NCBI RefSeq assembly: GCF_014268805.2
Contig: NZ_JABWRF020000002.1
Span: 496,001-560,000 of the forward strand
Direction: 5' to 3'
Origin: Pseudomonas farsensis
GTDB lineage: Bacteria > Pseudomonadota > Gammaproteobacteria > Pseudomonadales > Pseudomonadaceae
DNA: 64,000 nucleotides
The notes beneath the pieces were generated by a model. That model had not been told where the DNA came from, did not search any database, and saw nothing but the letters and a program-made list of their open reading frames with translations. This document shows positions 27,050 to 34,979 of the stretch, piece after piece. The stretch's first letter is position 1, and the number at the start of each line of letters is the position of its first letter. Position numbers and translations under genes: made by a program.

Positions 27050-28504
27050 TTACGTGCGGCGATCGCCGAACATGACGTAGACCGGGCTCAGGTTAGCCTC
27101 AGGCGCAAATACCACGATGCAGTCGTTGAAGCTGGGGGCTGGCGCTGATTCGCGGGCCTGCGGAACGGGCGGCAGGCGTAAATAGCCGATGCTGGCAGGG
27201 CGGTCGGTAGTGACCGGCGCATAGGCATCCTCACCGGCGCACCACAATAGCGTAGGCGCGCCAGGCAATTCGCCGCCTACCACGTATGCCTGCAACTGCT
27301 CGTCCCAGCGCGCCGCCCGCACCGGCACGCCTGCGCCGTGCCCCTGAGCCATCAGCACTTCACTGCGGTGAGTGAAGGGTTTCACGCCAATGCTCTGGGG
27401 CTCGCCATCGGTAACCTGTACCGCTGCAAACAACCGAAATGGCAGCATGGCCTTCGCACCACGCTGGGCAAGCTCGGCCCAGTCCAGCAGGTCATCCTCG
27501 AAGAGCTCAGCCAAAGGCACGGTGACTGCAAAGCGCGGGTCTTCGCTGGGCGATGCGAAGACGAATTCGAGCACTGGCACCTGGGTGCCGGGCTCTCCTT
27601 GCGGCGAAGTAGCCTGCCAGTGCAATTCAGCCAAGGCCGAGCGAAATGTCTTGATCAGGTGATACTGCTGTTGCGCGAAGTCCCGGCTCATACCCTGCGC
27701 AGTCAGGAGTGCCGGGTAAAGCCCTGCCATATGCGCCGCGTTTTTCAAGGCCAACGGGCCTGGGGCAAGCGTTGCGGTTTGCGCCTCCAGGCGTTCGATG
27801 CGCTCGACCCCGCGCTGGTAGAGTGGCGGATGGCGTTCGAGAGCAGATGCAAGCGCGACTGCATGCTGCTGGCTGCCTTGCGTCATCACTTGCAGCACCA
27901 GTGCCTGGATGCCGGAATCGAGGAATCGGCTGGAGGTATCGCGCTGTGCTCCCTCATAGGCCAGCCTGACGGGCAAGGCCTGCCGCTTGAGCGCATCCAC
28001 CGAGCGCTTGGCCTGGTACTGGGCAGACTCCAGGCCTCGCAACGCGGCGAGTGCATCGCTGCCGTGAGCGGGCTCGGCAGCCAGTTGTTGCTCCAAGGCG
28101 GCAAAGTGCCCAGCCGCCTGCTGCTCTGCTGCTTGAACTTGCGCAACCAGCGTACGCGCCCGCTCCAGATTAAGGCTGGAGCTTTCGCTGGCGCGCTGTT
28201 CGCGGGTTTTAGCAGCCGGCGCAATGGTGGGGGCCAGTACAGGGTCTTTGAACGCCGGCCGACCTTGGCTTTGGTGCCAAGCCTTCAAGGTGTCGATAAC
28301 CGTAGCGGGAGAGTTGGCCACACCGAAGTTGCTGGATTGAGGACAGAACAACAGGTCGCTGCCCTCGGGGTGCGCGACGATGCTGTTGAAATGGGCAATA
28401 TGAAGGTCGTGCTCGGGCTGGGGCAGTTCGACATTCCAGATGGCGTGGACCACCGACAGAAACTCGTGTTCTTCATAGTCGATCAGTTGATTTGCAGGTT
28501 TCAT
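27050..28504 (-). CDS. Colicin-type (Im9-like) immunity domain fused to coiled coil and S-type pyocin domain; no toxin
   Basis: The 484-residue protein begins with an Im2/Im9/pyocin-immunity domain (about 5-88). DYEEHEFLSVVHAIWN aligns with Im9 DYTEAEFLQLVTTICN, and HPEGSDLLFCP aligns with Im9 HPSGSDLIYYP. The key DNase-binding Asp51 is kept as D50, while Tyr54 and Tyr55 become F53 and C54. An Ala/Gln-rich helical region follows (about 95-310). The C-terminal pyocin S translocation-type domain (about 310-484) ends in DCIVVFAPEANLSPVYVMFGDRR and then stops. No nuclease follows. A good ribosome site (GAGGG) precedes it. It is third in the operon, 50 bp after the immunity gene. Confidence 0.8.
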   Translation of the reverse strand: MKPANQLIDYEEHEFLSVVHAIWNVELPQPEHDLHIAHFNSIVAHPEGSDLLFCPQSSNFGVANSPATVIDTLKAWHQSQGRPAFKDPVLAPTIAPAAKTREQRASESSSLNLERARTLVAQVQAAEQQAAGHFAALEQQLAAEPAHGSDALAALRGLESAQYQAKRSVDALKRQALPVRLAYEGAQRDTSSRFLDSGIQALVLQVMTQGSQQHAVALASALERHPPLYQRGVERIERLEAQTATLAPGPLALKNAAHMAGLYPALLTAQGMSRDFAQQQYHLIKTFRSALAELHWQATSPQGEPGTQVPVLEFVFASPSEDPRFAVTVPLAELFEDDLLDWAELAQRGAKAMLPFRLFAAVQVTDGEPQSIGVKPFTHRSEVLMAQGHGAGVPVRAARWDEQLQAYVVGGELPGAPTLLWCAGEDAYAPVTTDRPASIGYLRLPPVPQARESAPAPSFNDCIVVFAPEANLSPVYVMFGDRRT

Positions 28505-28554
28505 CTTGAATCCCTCGCATGGGAAGACATCAACGGTGCAGGTTTAATGTTGTC

Positions 28555-29016
28555 CTATTGCTTCAGGCCAAAACTGATGCAAGTAACTCTTGTCTCAACG
28601 TCATACTTAAAGACAACTTGAAGGTGTTCGCGCCCCTCGCCAGCCATCGTGTAAACATCCCATCCTCCGATCTCTCCAAGCGGGTCGGGAAGCCGGAGCG
28701 GGCCTTTAGTGATGTAGGGAGTACCGAACCGCTCGCGAACATCATCACGGGTTTTGCACGCTGCGTACGGCTCTGGCAGTTCACCGGTGAAGATCGGCTC
28801 TTCTGGATAAAGCTCCCGCAGCGTGTAAATGATGGATTCCATCTTTCTATCCTCAGCCAGGAACCCCAGATCCAGCCCAACTTGCGGTTGCAGATACAGC
28901 GTCAAAGACCCGGGATAGACCTCGATGAACGGGGTGTCCTCCACCACGCCGGCTTCAAGAATTTCAGCGTGGGGTTTCCCCAAGCAGTCGAGATATGCAT
29001 TCAGTTCAATGTTCAT
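28555..29016 (-). CDS. Probable immunity protein of the adjacent pyocin (DUF6392-like)
   Basis: The 153-residue acidic, cytoplasmic protein has no signal or membrane segment. It begins MNIELNAYLDCLGKPHAEILEAG and overlaps the pyocin stop by 4 bases (ATGA), the usual arrangement for an immunity gene. I think it belongs to the DUF6392 group found beside Pseudomonas pyocins, but that name is from memory. The DNA is markedly AT-richer than its surroundings (28561-28620 is 24 of 60 GC), consistent with module exchange. It should neutralise the C-terminal nuclease-like domain of 29013-31592. Confidence 0.7.
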   Translation of the reverse strand: MNIELNAYLDCLGKPHAEILEAGVVEDTPFIEVYPGSLTLYLQPQVGLDLGFLAEDRKMESIIYTLRELYPEEPIFTGELPEPYAACKTRDDVRERFGTPYITKGPLRLPDPLGEIGGWDVYTMAGEGREHLQVVFKYDVETRVTCISFGLKQ

Positions 29017-31592
29017 TCGTAGTGCCCTTTGGCAGAGTGAAGCTCGTGCAGGTTGAGCCTGGCTGACTCAATGTCAGACTCAGCAAACCCGTGGGCCAGT
29101 AAGCCTGGTTTTAATGCGTCGACGTTCGCGTCTACAGCAGCTCGCAAGTCAGACGCATCTTTCAGCTGCCGCTCAAGTGAATTTCGGCCACCATAGGTCT
29201 GGCTATACTGGCGATGCACGTCTACAGGTATGACGACACTGGGAGCATCATTGAGCAACTGCTTTAGCTGATCAGCCGACAGTTTCAAATAGATCTCTTT
29301 CAACCGGTGCTCTAACGCCTTACGAGACACAATGTGATCCACATCCATCAGGTCATTGATGCTGCGCCGACTCAAATCCTTGTACTCCCCAACCTCAAGC
29401 GGTTTAGCCGGCTCATGATTGACCAGTCCGGGTGACGGCAGGCCCTCTTCCCCGCCGAACCCGGGAATTATGGCCCTGGTTTCGTCCGGGTTCTCTCCCG
29501 GATGTATTTCAGGATCTGGCACAACCGGGTCAGTGGCGCCTCCCGGATAAACACCCGGCAGCGATGGCGCTTGGGGCAAGACCGTGGACCCTAAAAAATC
29601 TGCGCCGGGCGCCACCAGTGGGGTCCACGTCCGCGGTGGCTGACCCGCGGCGATTACAGGGTCGAAACCTAGCTCGACTGAACTGGCGAACCAGGGTGCG
29701 AATGGCTGCACGACGCTACGCACACCTTGGGTGCTGCTGGGTGTGTGAACCCGCAGCTGATCCAGGTCGTATAACTGCGCACCCACACCGGGGTCGGCCA
29801 AGTGCCGAAGCTCGAAGTTACGCCGCTCGCCGTGCCATTCGGCCTTGGCCGCAACGGGCGCATAACCGTTGAGCAAGCGGCGCTGGTTCACTTCGTCGAA
29901 CTGGCCGGACAACCCCACGTCAGCAGCGATGGCACGCCACACGGCAGCCTCGAACGCAGGCTGCGAGGTAAATGTGCGACCGCGTAGTTGATCACCCACC
30001 TGGGCAGGCAGGTCGATGCCCGCCTGTGCGTTGCCCGGCGTCCACCACTGCGCCCCGGCGGGCTGGCCTTTGCCCGTGACAACGCCGGTGCCGGCCGGCG
30101 CCACGGCGAACGAGAAGTACTGCGGCGCCAGGCCCGGTACGCAGACAATGCAGTCGTCAAAACGCAGATCGGCGCCAGCAGGTAACTCGCCCACCTGCGG
30201 TTCCAGCATCAGCAACTGCCCACCTGACGGCGGCGAGCCAAGGGCAGCGGCGCTGTTAGCCAGTACCAGGGTCTTGCCGTTGACGTCACGCGCCTCGACC
30301 CGATACGTACCGGTCAATGGGTCCAGAACAGCGTTCCTGACGGGTACCTGCGCGGCGATGCCGGTGCCCGTGGCGGCAACCACCACCACGCTACCTTGGG
30401 CAATGTGCTCGATGCGGATACGGTGTGCGACGCTGGCGGCGCCTTCGGCATCGGCAAGGGCCTGAAGGTCCTGCCCGTCGGCCAGCCCCAGCGCTTGTGC
30501 GCCGACCCCCAGGCCGAGCAGATGGCGCTGCCGTTGCTCAGCGCCAAGCTCGCCATCGCCCAGGCTGGAGGAGTACAAGAACGGGGCGGCCCTGAGTATC
30601 AGGAGCGGAGTCGTGCGTTGCAGCGCGATCCGCAACAGCTCCTTGCCGGCACTCACTACCGCCCGTTCGATGGCCATGGCGGCTTCGGCGGCGACTTGCG
30701 CGCCAGAGTGAGTGAAGAGCACACCGACCTGAGCCGCAGAGAGCGGCGCGGTCAGCGTTGCTGCCTGTCGCAAGCGTTCCGAACGGCGGTCTTCATCGGC
30801 CCGTTGCTTGAAGCGAATCCGTGTTTCGCGCTGCTCGGCATACTGCCGCTGGCGCTCCAGCTCGGCCTCCCTGCCCCGCCATACCTCCTGCTGCCGCCCA
30901 TGTTCCAGCAGCAGTTCTGTCGAGCGCTGCGACAGTTGCTCGATGGCCTGCTGCAGCAACCGAGCCTCTTGATCGGCCGCATAAGCGGCATCCCAGTGCT
31001 GATGCAACTGTCGCATCTGCGCATCACTGCCCAGGCTTGCCAGCCGAGCCGTATAAGCTTCGGCGGCCATGCCCTGGTCGGCAAAACCTTGCGCCAGGCC
31101 CTGCTGCCGGGCCAGCTCGGCCCGCTTGCGCTCGATAAGCCCGTCGATTTCGCGACGTGCCTTGGTGAGCATGTAGAGTTGCCAGCGTTCGCTGTGGTCG
31201 GACGCCGGGGGCGTCCGTGCTGCTAGCACTTGCGCATTCAGGGCCTGTGCCAGCGCCTGGGAGCGGTCTGCGAAATTCTGATCGAGCAGCGCTCTGCGGG
31301 CTTCGCGTGCCTGCCCATAGCCGTCTACCCGCTGCTGGTGCTCCAGCGCGCGTGCTGCGGCCTGTGCCTGGGCGGCGGCTGCGCGCCGGGCCTGTTCATC
31401 CGCCTGCGCCTTGGCCAAAGCGATGGCGCGGGCTCTGGCGCGTTTCTTTCTGCGCCGCTTGCTTGAACCGCCAAAGCCTCCGCCGAACCCACCACCACCG
31501 CCGATACCGAAAAAGCCACCGCCCCCACTGGGCGCGGAAGGGCCCGGCCTGATAACCACATCAGGCCCGTCATTCAATCTATCTCCAGCCAT
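29013..31592 (-). CDS. S-type pyocin with degenerate E9-type DNase domain and a second C-terminal nuclease-like domain
   Basis: The 859-residue protein has a Gly-rich N-terminus (23-43), a basic stretch (44-55) and a long Ala/Gln/Arg helical region (about 56-300). A pyocin S translocation-type domain (about 370-504) follows. The segment from V505 (GKGQPAGAQWW) to about 625 aligns with the colicin E9 DNase: AFEAAVWRAI, NGYAP, FELRH, YDLDQLRV. The E9 active-site residues HH, N and the two later histidines appear as R596-H597, Q612, T621 and R625, so it is probably dead. A Pro/Gly linker (about 640-730) leads to a C-terminal domain with DVDHI (H753), VIPVDVHRQYS (H793) and TYGGRN (N804), suggestive of an HNH/His-Me finger nuclease. 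No standard receptor-binding domain is recognisable. The start codon lies in a hairpin arm. Confidence 0.8.
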   Translation of the reverse strand: MAGDRLNDGPDVVIRPGPSAPSGGGGFFGIGGGGGFGGGFGGSSKRRRKKRARARAIALAKAQADEQARRAAAAQAQAAARALEHQQRVDGYGQAREARRALLDQNFADRSQALAQALNAQVLAARTPPASDHSERWQLYMLTKARREIDGLIERKRAELARQQGLAQGFADQGMAAEAYTARLASLGSDAQMRQLHQHWDAAYAADQEARLLQQAIEQLSQRSTELLLEHGRQQEVWRGREAELERQRQYAEQRETRIRFKQRADEDRRSERLRQAATLTAPLSAAQVGVLFTHSGAQVAAEAAMAIERAVVSAGKELLRIALQRTTPLLILRAAPFLYSSSLGDGELGAEQRQRHLLGLGVGAQALGLADGQDLQALADAEGAASVAHRIRIEHIAQGSVVVVAATGTGIAAQVPVRNAVLDPLTGTYRVEARDVNGKTLVLANSAAALGSPPSGGQLLMLEPQVGELPAGADLRFDDCIVCVPGLAPQYFSFAVAPAGTGVVTGKGQPAGAQWWTPGNAQAGIDLPAQVGDQLRGRTFTSQPAFEAAVWRAIAADVGLSGQFDEVNQRRLLNGYAPVAAKAEWHGERRNFELRHLADPGVGAQLYDLDQLRVHTPSSTQGVRSVVQPFAPWFASSVELGFDPVIAAGQPPRTWTPLVAPGADFLGSTVLPQAPSLPGVYPGGATDPVVPDPEIHPGENPDETRAIIPGFGGEEGLPSPGLVNHEPAKPLEVGEYKDLSRRSINDLMDVDHIVSRKALEHRLKEIYLKLSADQLKQLLNDAPSVVIPVDVHRQYSQTYGGRNSLERQLKDASDLRAAVDANVDALKPGLLAHGFAESDIESARLNLHELHSAKGHYE

Positions 31593-31614
31593 ACAGTTCT
31601 CCTTGTCTGTATGG
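31589..31614 (-). promoter_or_regulatory. Hairpin over the pyocin ribosome-binding site and start codon
   Basis: On the minus strand CCATACAG, a 10-base loop ACAAGGAGAA, and CTGTATGG form a perfect 8-bp stem. The Shine-Dalgarno AAGGAG sits in the loop and the ATG start in the 3' arm. This could limit translation or be a target for regulation. Confidence 0.6.
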
Positions 31615-31641
31615 CGGAGGGTCTGGGTTATCCGGGAGGCG

Positions 31642-31663
31642 CCTGAGTTACATATGCATCAGG
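31642..31663. promoter_or_regulatory. Imperfect palindrome upstream of the pyocin gene
   Basis: CCTGA-N12-TCAGG surrounds ACATATGC in the 175-bp leader region. It could be an operator, but it does not match the LexA CTG-N10-CAG spacing. No regulator is assigned. Confidence 0.3.
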
Positions 31664-31706
31664 CCTGCATGGTTGGTTACGGCATGTTTCTGGGGGCCAG
31701 AAACAA

Positions 31707-31740
31707 CAAGCCGCCGCCGAGAAAACCCGGCGGCGGCTTG
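31707..31740 (-). terminator. Terminator of the MFS transporter gene
   Basis: CAAGCCGCCGCCG (31707-31719) pairs perfectly with CGGCGGCGGCTTG (31728-31740). TTGTTTC follows on the minus strand, 28 bp after the MFS stop. Confidence 0.85.
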
Positions 31741-31767
31741 AGGGACGGCGAACGCGGTCAGTGACGC

Positions 31768-33057
31768 TTAACGCTTTTTCGCGAGCAAATAGCCCCCCAC
31801 CAACAGCCCTACCGTACATAGGCAGGCCACGTAATAGGCCGGTGCCATGGGACTGATCTTGAGCAGCCCGGTGACCACCATCGGGGTCAGGCCACCAAAG
31901 ATGGCGTAGGCCAGGTTGTAGGAGAACGACAGCCCGCTGAAGCGCACCGCTGGCGGGAACGCCTTGACCATCACGTAGGGCACCGTGCCGATCACCCCGA
32001 CGCACAAGCCGGTTACGGCGTACAACGGGAACAACAGGTCCGGGCGCGTCGGCAGGCTGTGGTAGAAGGCCCAGGAGCTTGCCAGCAGCATCATGCTACC
32101 GACAACCAACACACGGCCTGCACCAAAGCGGTCGGCGAGCCTGCCGGCGACGATGCAACCCACGCTCAGCAGCACGATGGCCAGGCTGTTGGCCTTGAGC
32201 GAGTCGGTGGGGCTGATGTGATAGAGGCTCTGCAACAAGGCTGGCGTCATCAGGATCACCACCACGATGCCAGCCGACAGCAGCCAGGTCAGCAGCATCG
32301 ACAGGATGATCGCTCCCCGGTGATCACGCAGCACCGCACGTAGCGGCAGCTCTTCGGCCAAGGCCTTGCGCGCCTGCATTTCGGCAAACACCGGGGTCTC
32401 GTGCAGCCAGCGGCGCAGGTACACGGAGAACAGGCCGAACACCCCGCCCATCAGGAACGGGATACGCCAGGCGTAGTCGGTGACTTGCTCTGGGGTGTAG
32501 AGGGTATTGATCAGCGTGGCCATCAACGAGCCGAGCAGAATGCCCGAGGTCAGGCCGGCGGTCAGGGTGCCGCAAGCGTAGCCGGTATTGCGCTGCGAAA
32601 CGTGCTCGGAGACGAATACCCAGGCGCCCGGCACTTCGCCGCCAATCGCCGCGCCCTGGATGACGCGCATCAGCAGCAGCAGGATCGGCGCCCACAGGCC
32701 AATCTGCGCGTAGGTCGGCAGCAGGCCCATGATCAGCGTGGGCACGGCCATCATGAAGATGCTCAGGGTGAACATTTTCTTGCGCCCGAGCAGGTCGCCG
32801 AAGTGGGCCATGATGATGCCGCCCACCGGCCGCGCCAGGTAGCCGGCGGCGAAGATGCCGAAGGTCTGCATCAGGCGCAACCAGTCGGGCATGTCAGGTG
32901 GGAAGAACAGCTTGCCCACTACGGTTGCGAAGAAAACGAAGATGATGAAATCGTAGAACTCCAGCGCACCGCCCAGGGCAGACAGTGAGAGGGTTTTGTA
33001 GTCGCTGCGGGTCAGCGGCCGGGGCGGCTGCTCGATACTGCTGGGCACGGAGGTCAT
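31768..33057 (-). CDS. MFS transporter of the metabolite:H+ symporter (MHS) type
   Basis: The 429-residue product has about 12 membrane helices. MHS-family marks include GGALEFYDFIIF near the first helix, the loop RPVGGIIMAHFGDLLGRKKMF (motif A), and RVIQGAAIGGEVPGAWVFVSEH. These transporters import organic acids, osmolytes or amino-acid-like compounds with protons, and the substrate here is unknown. Start is placed at MTSVPSS. Upstream in-frame Met codons (up to 33177) encode a poorly conserved leader. It is monocistronic with its own terminator and stands divergent from the thioesterase gene. Confidence 0.88.
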   Translation of the reverse strand: MTSVPSSIEQPPRPLTRSDYKTLSLSALGGALEFYDFIIFVFFATVVGKLFFPPDMPDWLRLMQTFGIFAAGYLARPVGGIIMAHFGDLLGRKKMFTLSIFMMAVPTLIMGLLPTYAQIGLWAPILLLLMRVIQGAAIGGEVPGAWVFVSEHVSQRNTGYACGTLTAGLTSGILLGSLMATLINTLYTPEQVTDYAWRIPFLMGGVFGLFSVYLRRWLHETPVFAEMQARKALAEELPLRAVLRDHRGAIILSMLLTWLLSAGIVVVILMTPALLQSLYHISPTDSLKANSLAIVLLSVGCIVAGRLADRFGAGRVLVVGSMMLLASSWAFYHSLPTRPDLLFPLYAVTGLCVGVIGTVPYVMVKAFPPAVRFSGLSFSYNLAYAIFGGLTPMVVTGLLKISPMAPAYYVACLCTVGLLVGGYLLAKKR

Positions 33058-33375
33058 CGATGTTCTCTTGTTGGTGTGCAGGCCGCTTGGCATGCGGCTT
33101 CTGTGGGGTCCAAAGGAAGATAACAAATTGCCCGACGCGGCTGATAGCACTACAAAATCTGTACAGATATTCATCAATGCACGGTCGTAGCTGGCTGTGA
33201 TGGTCTATATACTTGCCGTTCGTAGGAAAAGGTTGCGTTAAACCGGGGCTGTTGTGCGAAAACGTAAGGCATTACTGTCAGACTGTTTCGCAGAGTTTCC
33301 CCTTTGGCCGCCCCTGAAGCGAAGGCGTCCACCACTGCGCACCCACCAAGCGTTACGGGTCAGAGGCCCCACGGC

Positions 33376-33774
33376 ATGATTGAGCTCGAACAAGAAGATC
33401 CTATCCCGCAGGGCGACCTGGCCTTGCAGATCACTGCTCTGCCGCGCGAAACCAACGGTTTCGGCGACATTTTTGGCGGCTGGCTGGTCGCCCAGATGGA
33501 CCTGGCCGGCACCGCAATGGCCAGCCGCGTCGCCGGTGGCCGGGTGGCAACCGTGGCCATCGACCGCATGGCATTTCTGGTGCCGGTGGCCGTGGGTGCG
33601 CAACTGTCGTTCTACACCCAGACCGTCGAAATCGGCCGCAGCTCGATCCAGATGATGGTCGAAGTGTGGAGCGACGACCCGCTGTCCAGCGAATGGCGCA
33701 AAGTCACCGAGGCGGTGTTCGTGTTCGTCGCCATCGATGGCAGTGGCCGCACCCGCTCGGTGCCTCGTCGCTGA
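33376..33774 (+). CDS. Acyl-CoA thioesterase (YciA type)
   Basis: The 132-residue hot-dog-fold protein contains TNGFGDIFGGWLVAQMDLAGTAMA, matching the active-site segment of YciA-type thioesterases (N..G..FGGW...MD). It is also marked by VATVAIDRMAFLVPV. These hexameric cytoplasmic enzymes hydrolyse acyl-CoA esters. The start at MIELEQED is preferred: AGAGG lies upstream, and the earlier Met at 33304 adds an unconserved leader. It is followed 70 bp later by the mutarotase gene in the same direction. Confidence 0.9.
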   Translation: MIELEQEDPIPQGDLALQITALPRETNGFGDIFGGWLVAQMDLAGTAMASRVAGGRVATVAIDRMAFLVPVAVGAQLSFYTQTVEIGRSSIQMMVEVWSDDPLSSEWRKVTEAVFVFVAIDGSGRTRSVPRR

Positions 33775-33844
33775 CCGGGCCGCGCGGTAAACTCGTTGCC
33801 CGGCATGAGGTCCAACGCCTCACTGCATTCAACGAGACAAGCGC

Positions 33845-34741
33845 ATGCCTACCCCACAGGTCGAGTCCGAAAAACATGGCGAGCTGAACTGCTGGCGCCT
33901 GACCACCGCCAACGCCGAACTGCTGATTGCCCAACAGGGTGCTCAAATTCTGAGCTACCAGCGCGTGGGCGAGCCGCCGCTGTTGTGGCTCAGCGAGTCG
34001 GCCATCCTGCGCCAGGGCAAATCCGTACGTGCCGGGGTGCCGGTGTGCTGGCCGTGGTTCGGTAACCTGCAACGCAACCCCAGCGCCGTGCAGGCCATGT
34101 ATACCGGCAACGAAGCACCGGCCCACGGCCTGGCCCGCACCCGTGACTGGCAACTGCTCGGCGCCGAGCAACACGCCGGCGCCTTGCGTGTGACCTTCGA
34201 GCTGCCGCAGGCGCAGGGTCAACTACCGGGCTGGGCGCATGACGTGGCGCTCACCCTTACGGTAGAGCTGGGCGATGCGCTCACACTGACCCTCACCAGC
34301 CGCAACCAAGGCCAACACCCGGTCACCATCAGCCAGGCACTGCACAGCTACTTTGCGGTAAGCGACGTGCGCCAGGTGCAGGTTGAAGGGGTTGAAGGGC
34401 TTGGCTACATCGAGACACTGGCTGACTGGGAACAACGCCAGCAGCAGGGCGCGCTGACTTTCAGCGGCGAAACCGACCGCATCTACCTGGATACGCCGCA
34501 ACAGCTGAGCATCGTCGACCCGCATTGGGGCCGGCGCATTACCCTGGCCAGCAGCGGCTCGGCCTCGGCGGTGATCTGGAACCCATGGACCGAGCGTGCC
34601 CGGGAGCTGGCCGATATGGCGGACGATGGTTGGCAGGGCATGCTGTGCATCGAAACAGCGAATGTCTGGGATGACGTGGTGGAGCTGCAGGCTGGGGCCA
34701 GCCATTCGCTGGGGCTGACCATTGGCAGCGAGAAGCTCTGA
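33845..34741 (+). CDS. D-hexose-6-phosphate mutarotase (YeaD-like)
   Basis: The 298-residue aldose-1-epimerase-like protein interconverts alpha and beta forms of glucose-6-phosphate. Marks include IRAGVPVCWPWFG-type motif (VRAGVPVCWPWFGN), NEAPAHGLARTRDW with the catalytic His, SQALHSYFAVSD, and VIWNPWTERA. No signal peptide is present. It has no obvious operon partner beyond the thioesterase and is followed by repeats. Confidence 0.9.
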   Translation: MPTPQVESEKHGELNCWRLTTANAELLIAQQGAQILSYQRVGEPPLLWLSESAILRQGKSVRAGVPVCWPWFGNLQRNPSAVQAMYTGNEAPAHGLARTRDWQLLGAEQHAGALRVTFELPQAQGQLPGWAHDVALTLTVELGDALTLTLTSRNQGQHPVTISQALHSYFAVSDVRQVQVEGVEGLGYIETLADWEQRQQQGALTFSGETDRIYLDTPQQLSIVDPHWGRRITLASSGSASAVIWNPWTERARELADMADDGWQGMLCIETANVWDDVVELQAGASHSLGLTIGSEKL

Positions 34742-34979
34742 GTATTGCCTGTAGGCCTCATCGCAGGCTGGCGCCAGCTCCCACAGAGCTCGCCCATCCC
34801 CATATCGATGCCGTCTAAGCGGTCAGTGTAGGAGCGGCCTTGTGCCGCTCCTACACAATCAAAAGCGACTTGCCCGAAACCATAGAATCTCCCACCGGAG
34901 CTCAGCCAGGCATTTCTATTCCGGCCCGGCGCAGTCTTTGTGGGAGCGGGCTTGCCCCGCGATGCGGCCGGCACAGGCA
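34742..34979. repeat. Cluster of three different REP-type units
   Basis: It contains a CATCGCAGGCTGGCGCCAGCTCCCACAG unit and a perfectly symmetric hairpin at 34826-34856 (GTGTAGGAGCGG, 7-base loop, CCGCTCCTACAC). A GTGGGAGCGGGCTTGCCCCGCGATGC unit follows at 34940-34965. No gene is visible in this gap. Confidence 0.8.

Noticed and set aside
31589..31614. LexA (SOS) box at the pyocin start
   Set aside because: The inverted repeat CCATACAG...CTGTATGG has CAG and CTG in the wrong order for CTG-N10-CAG and overlaps the start codon. A translational hairpin fits better.
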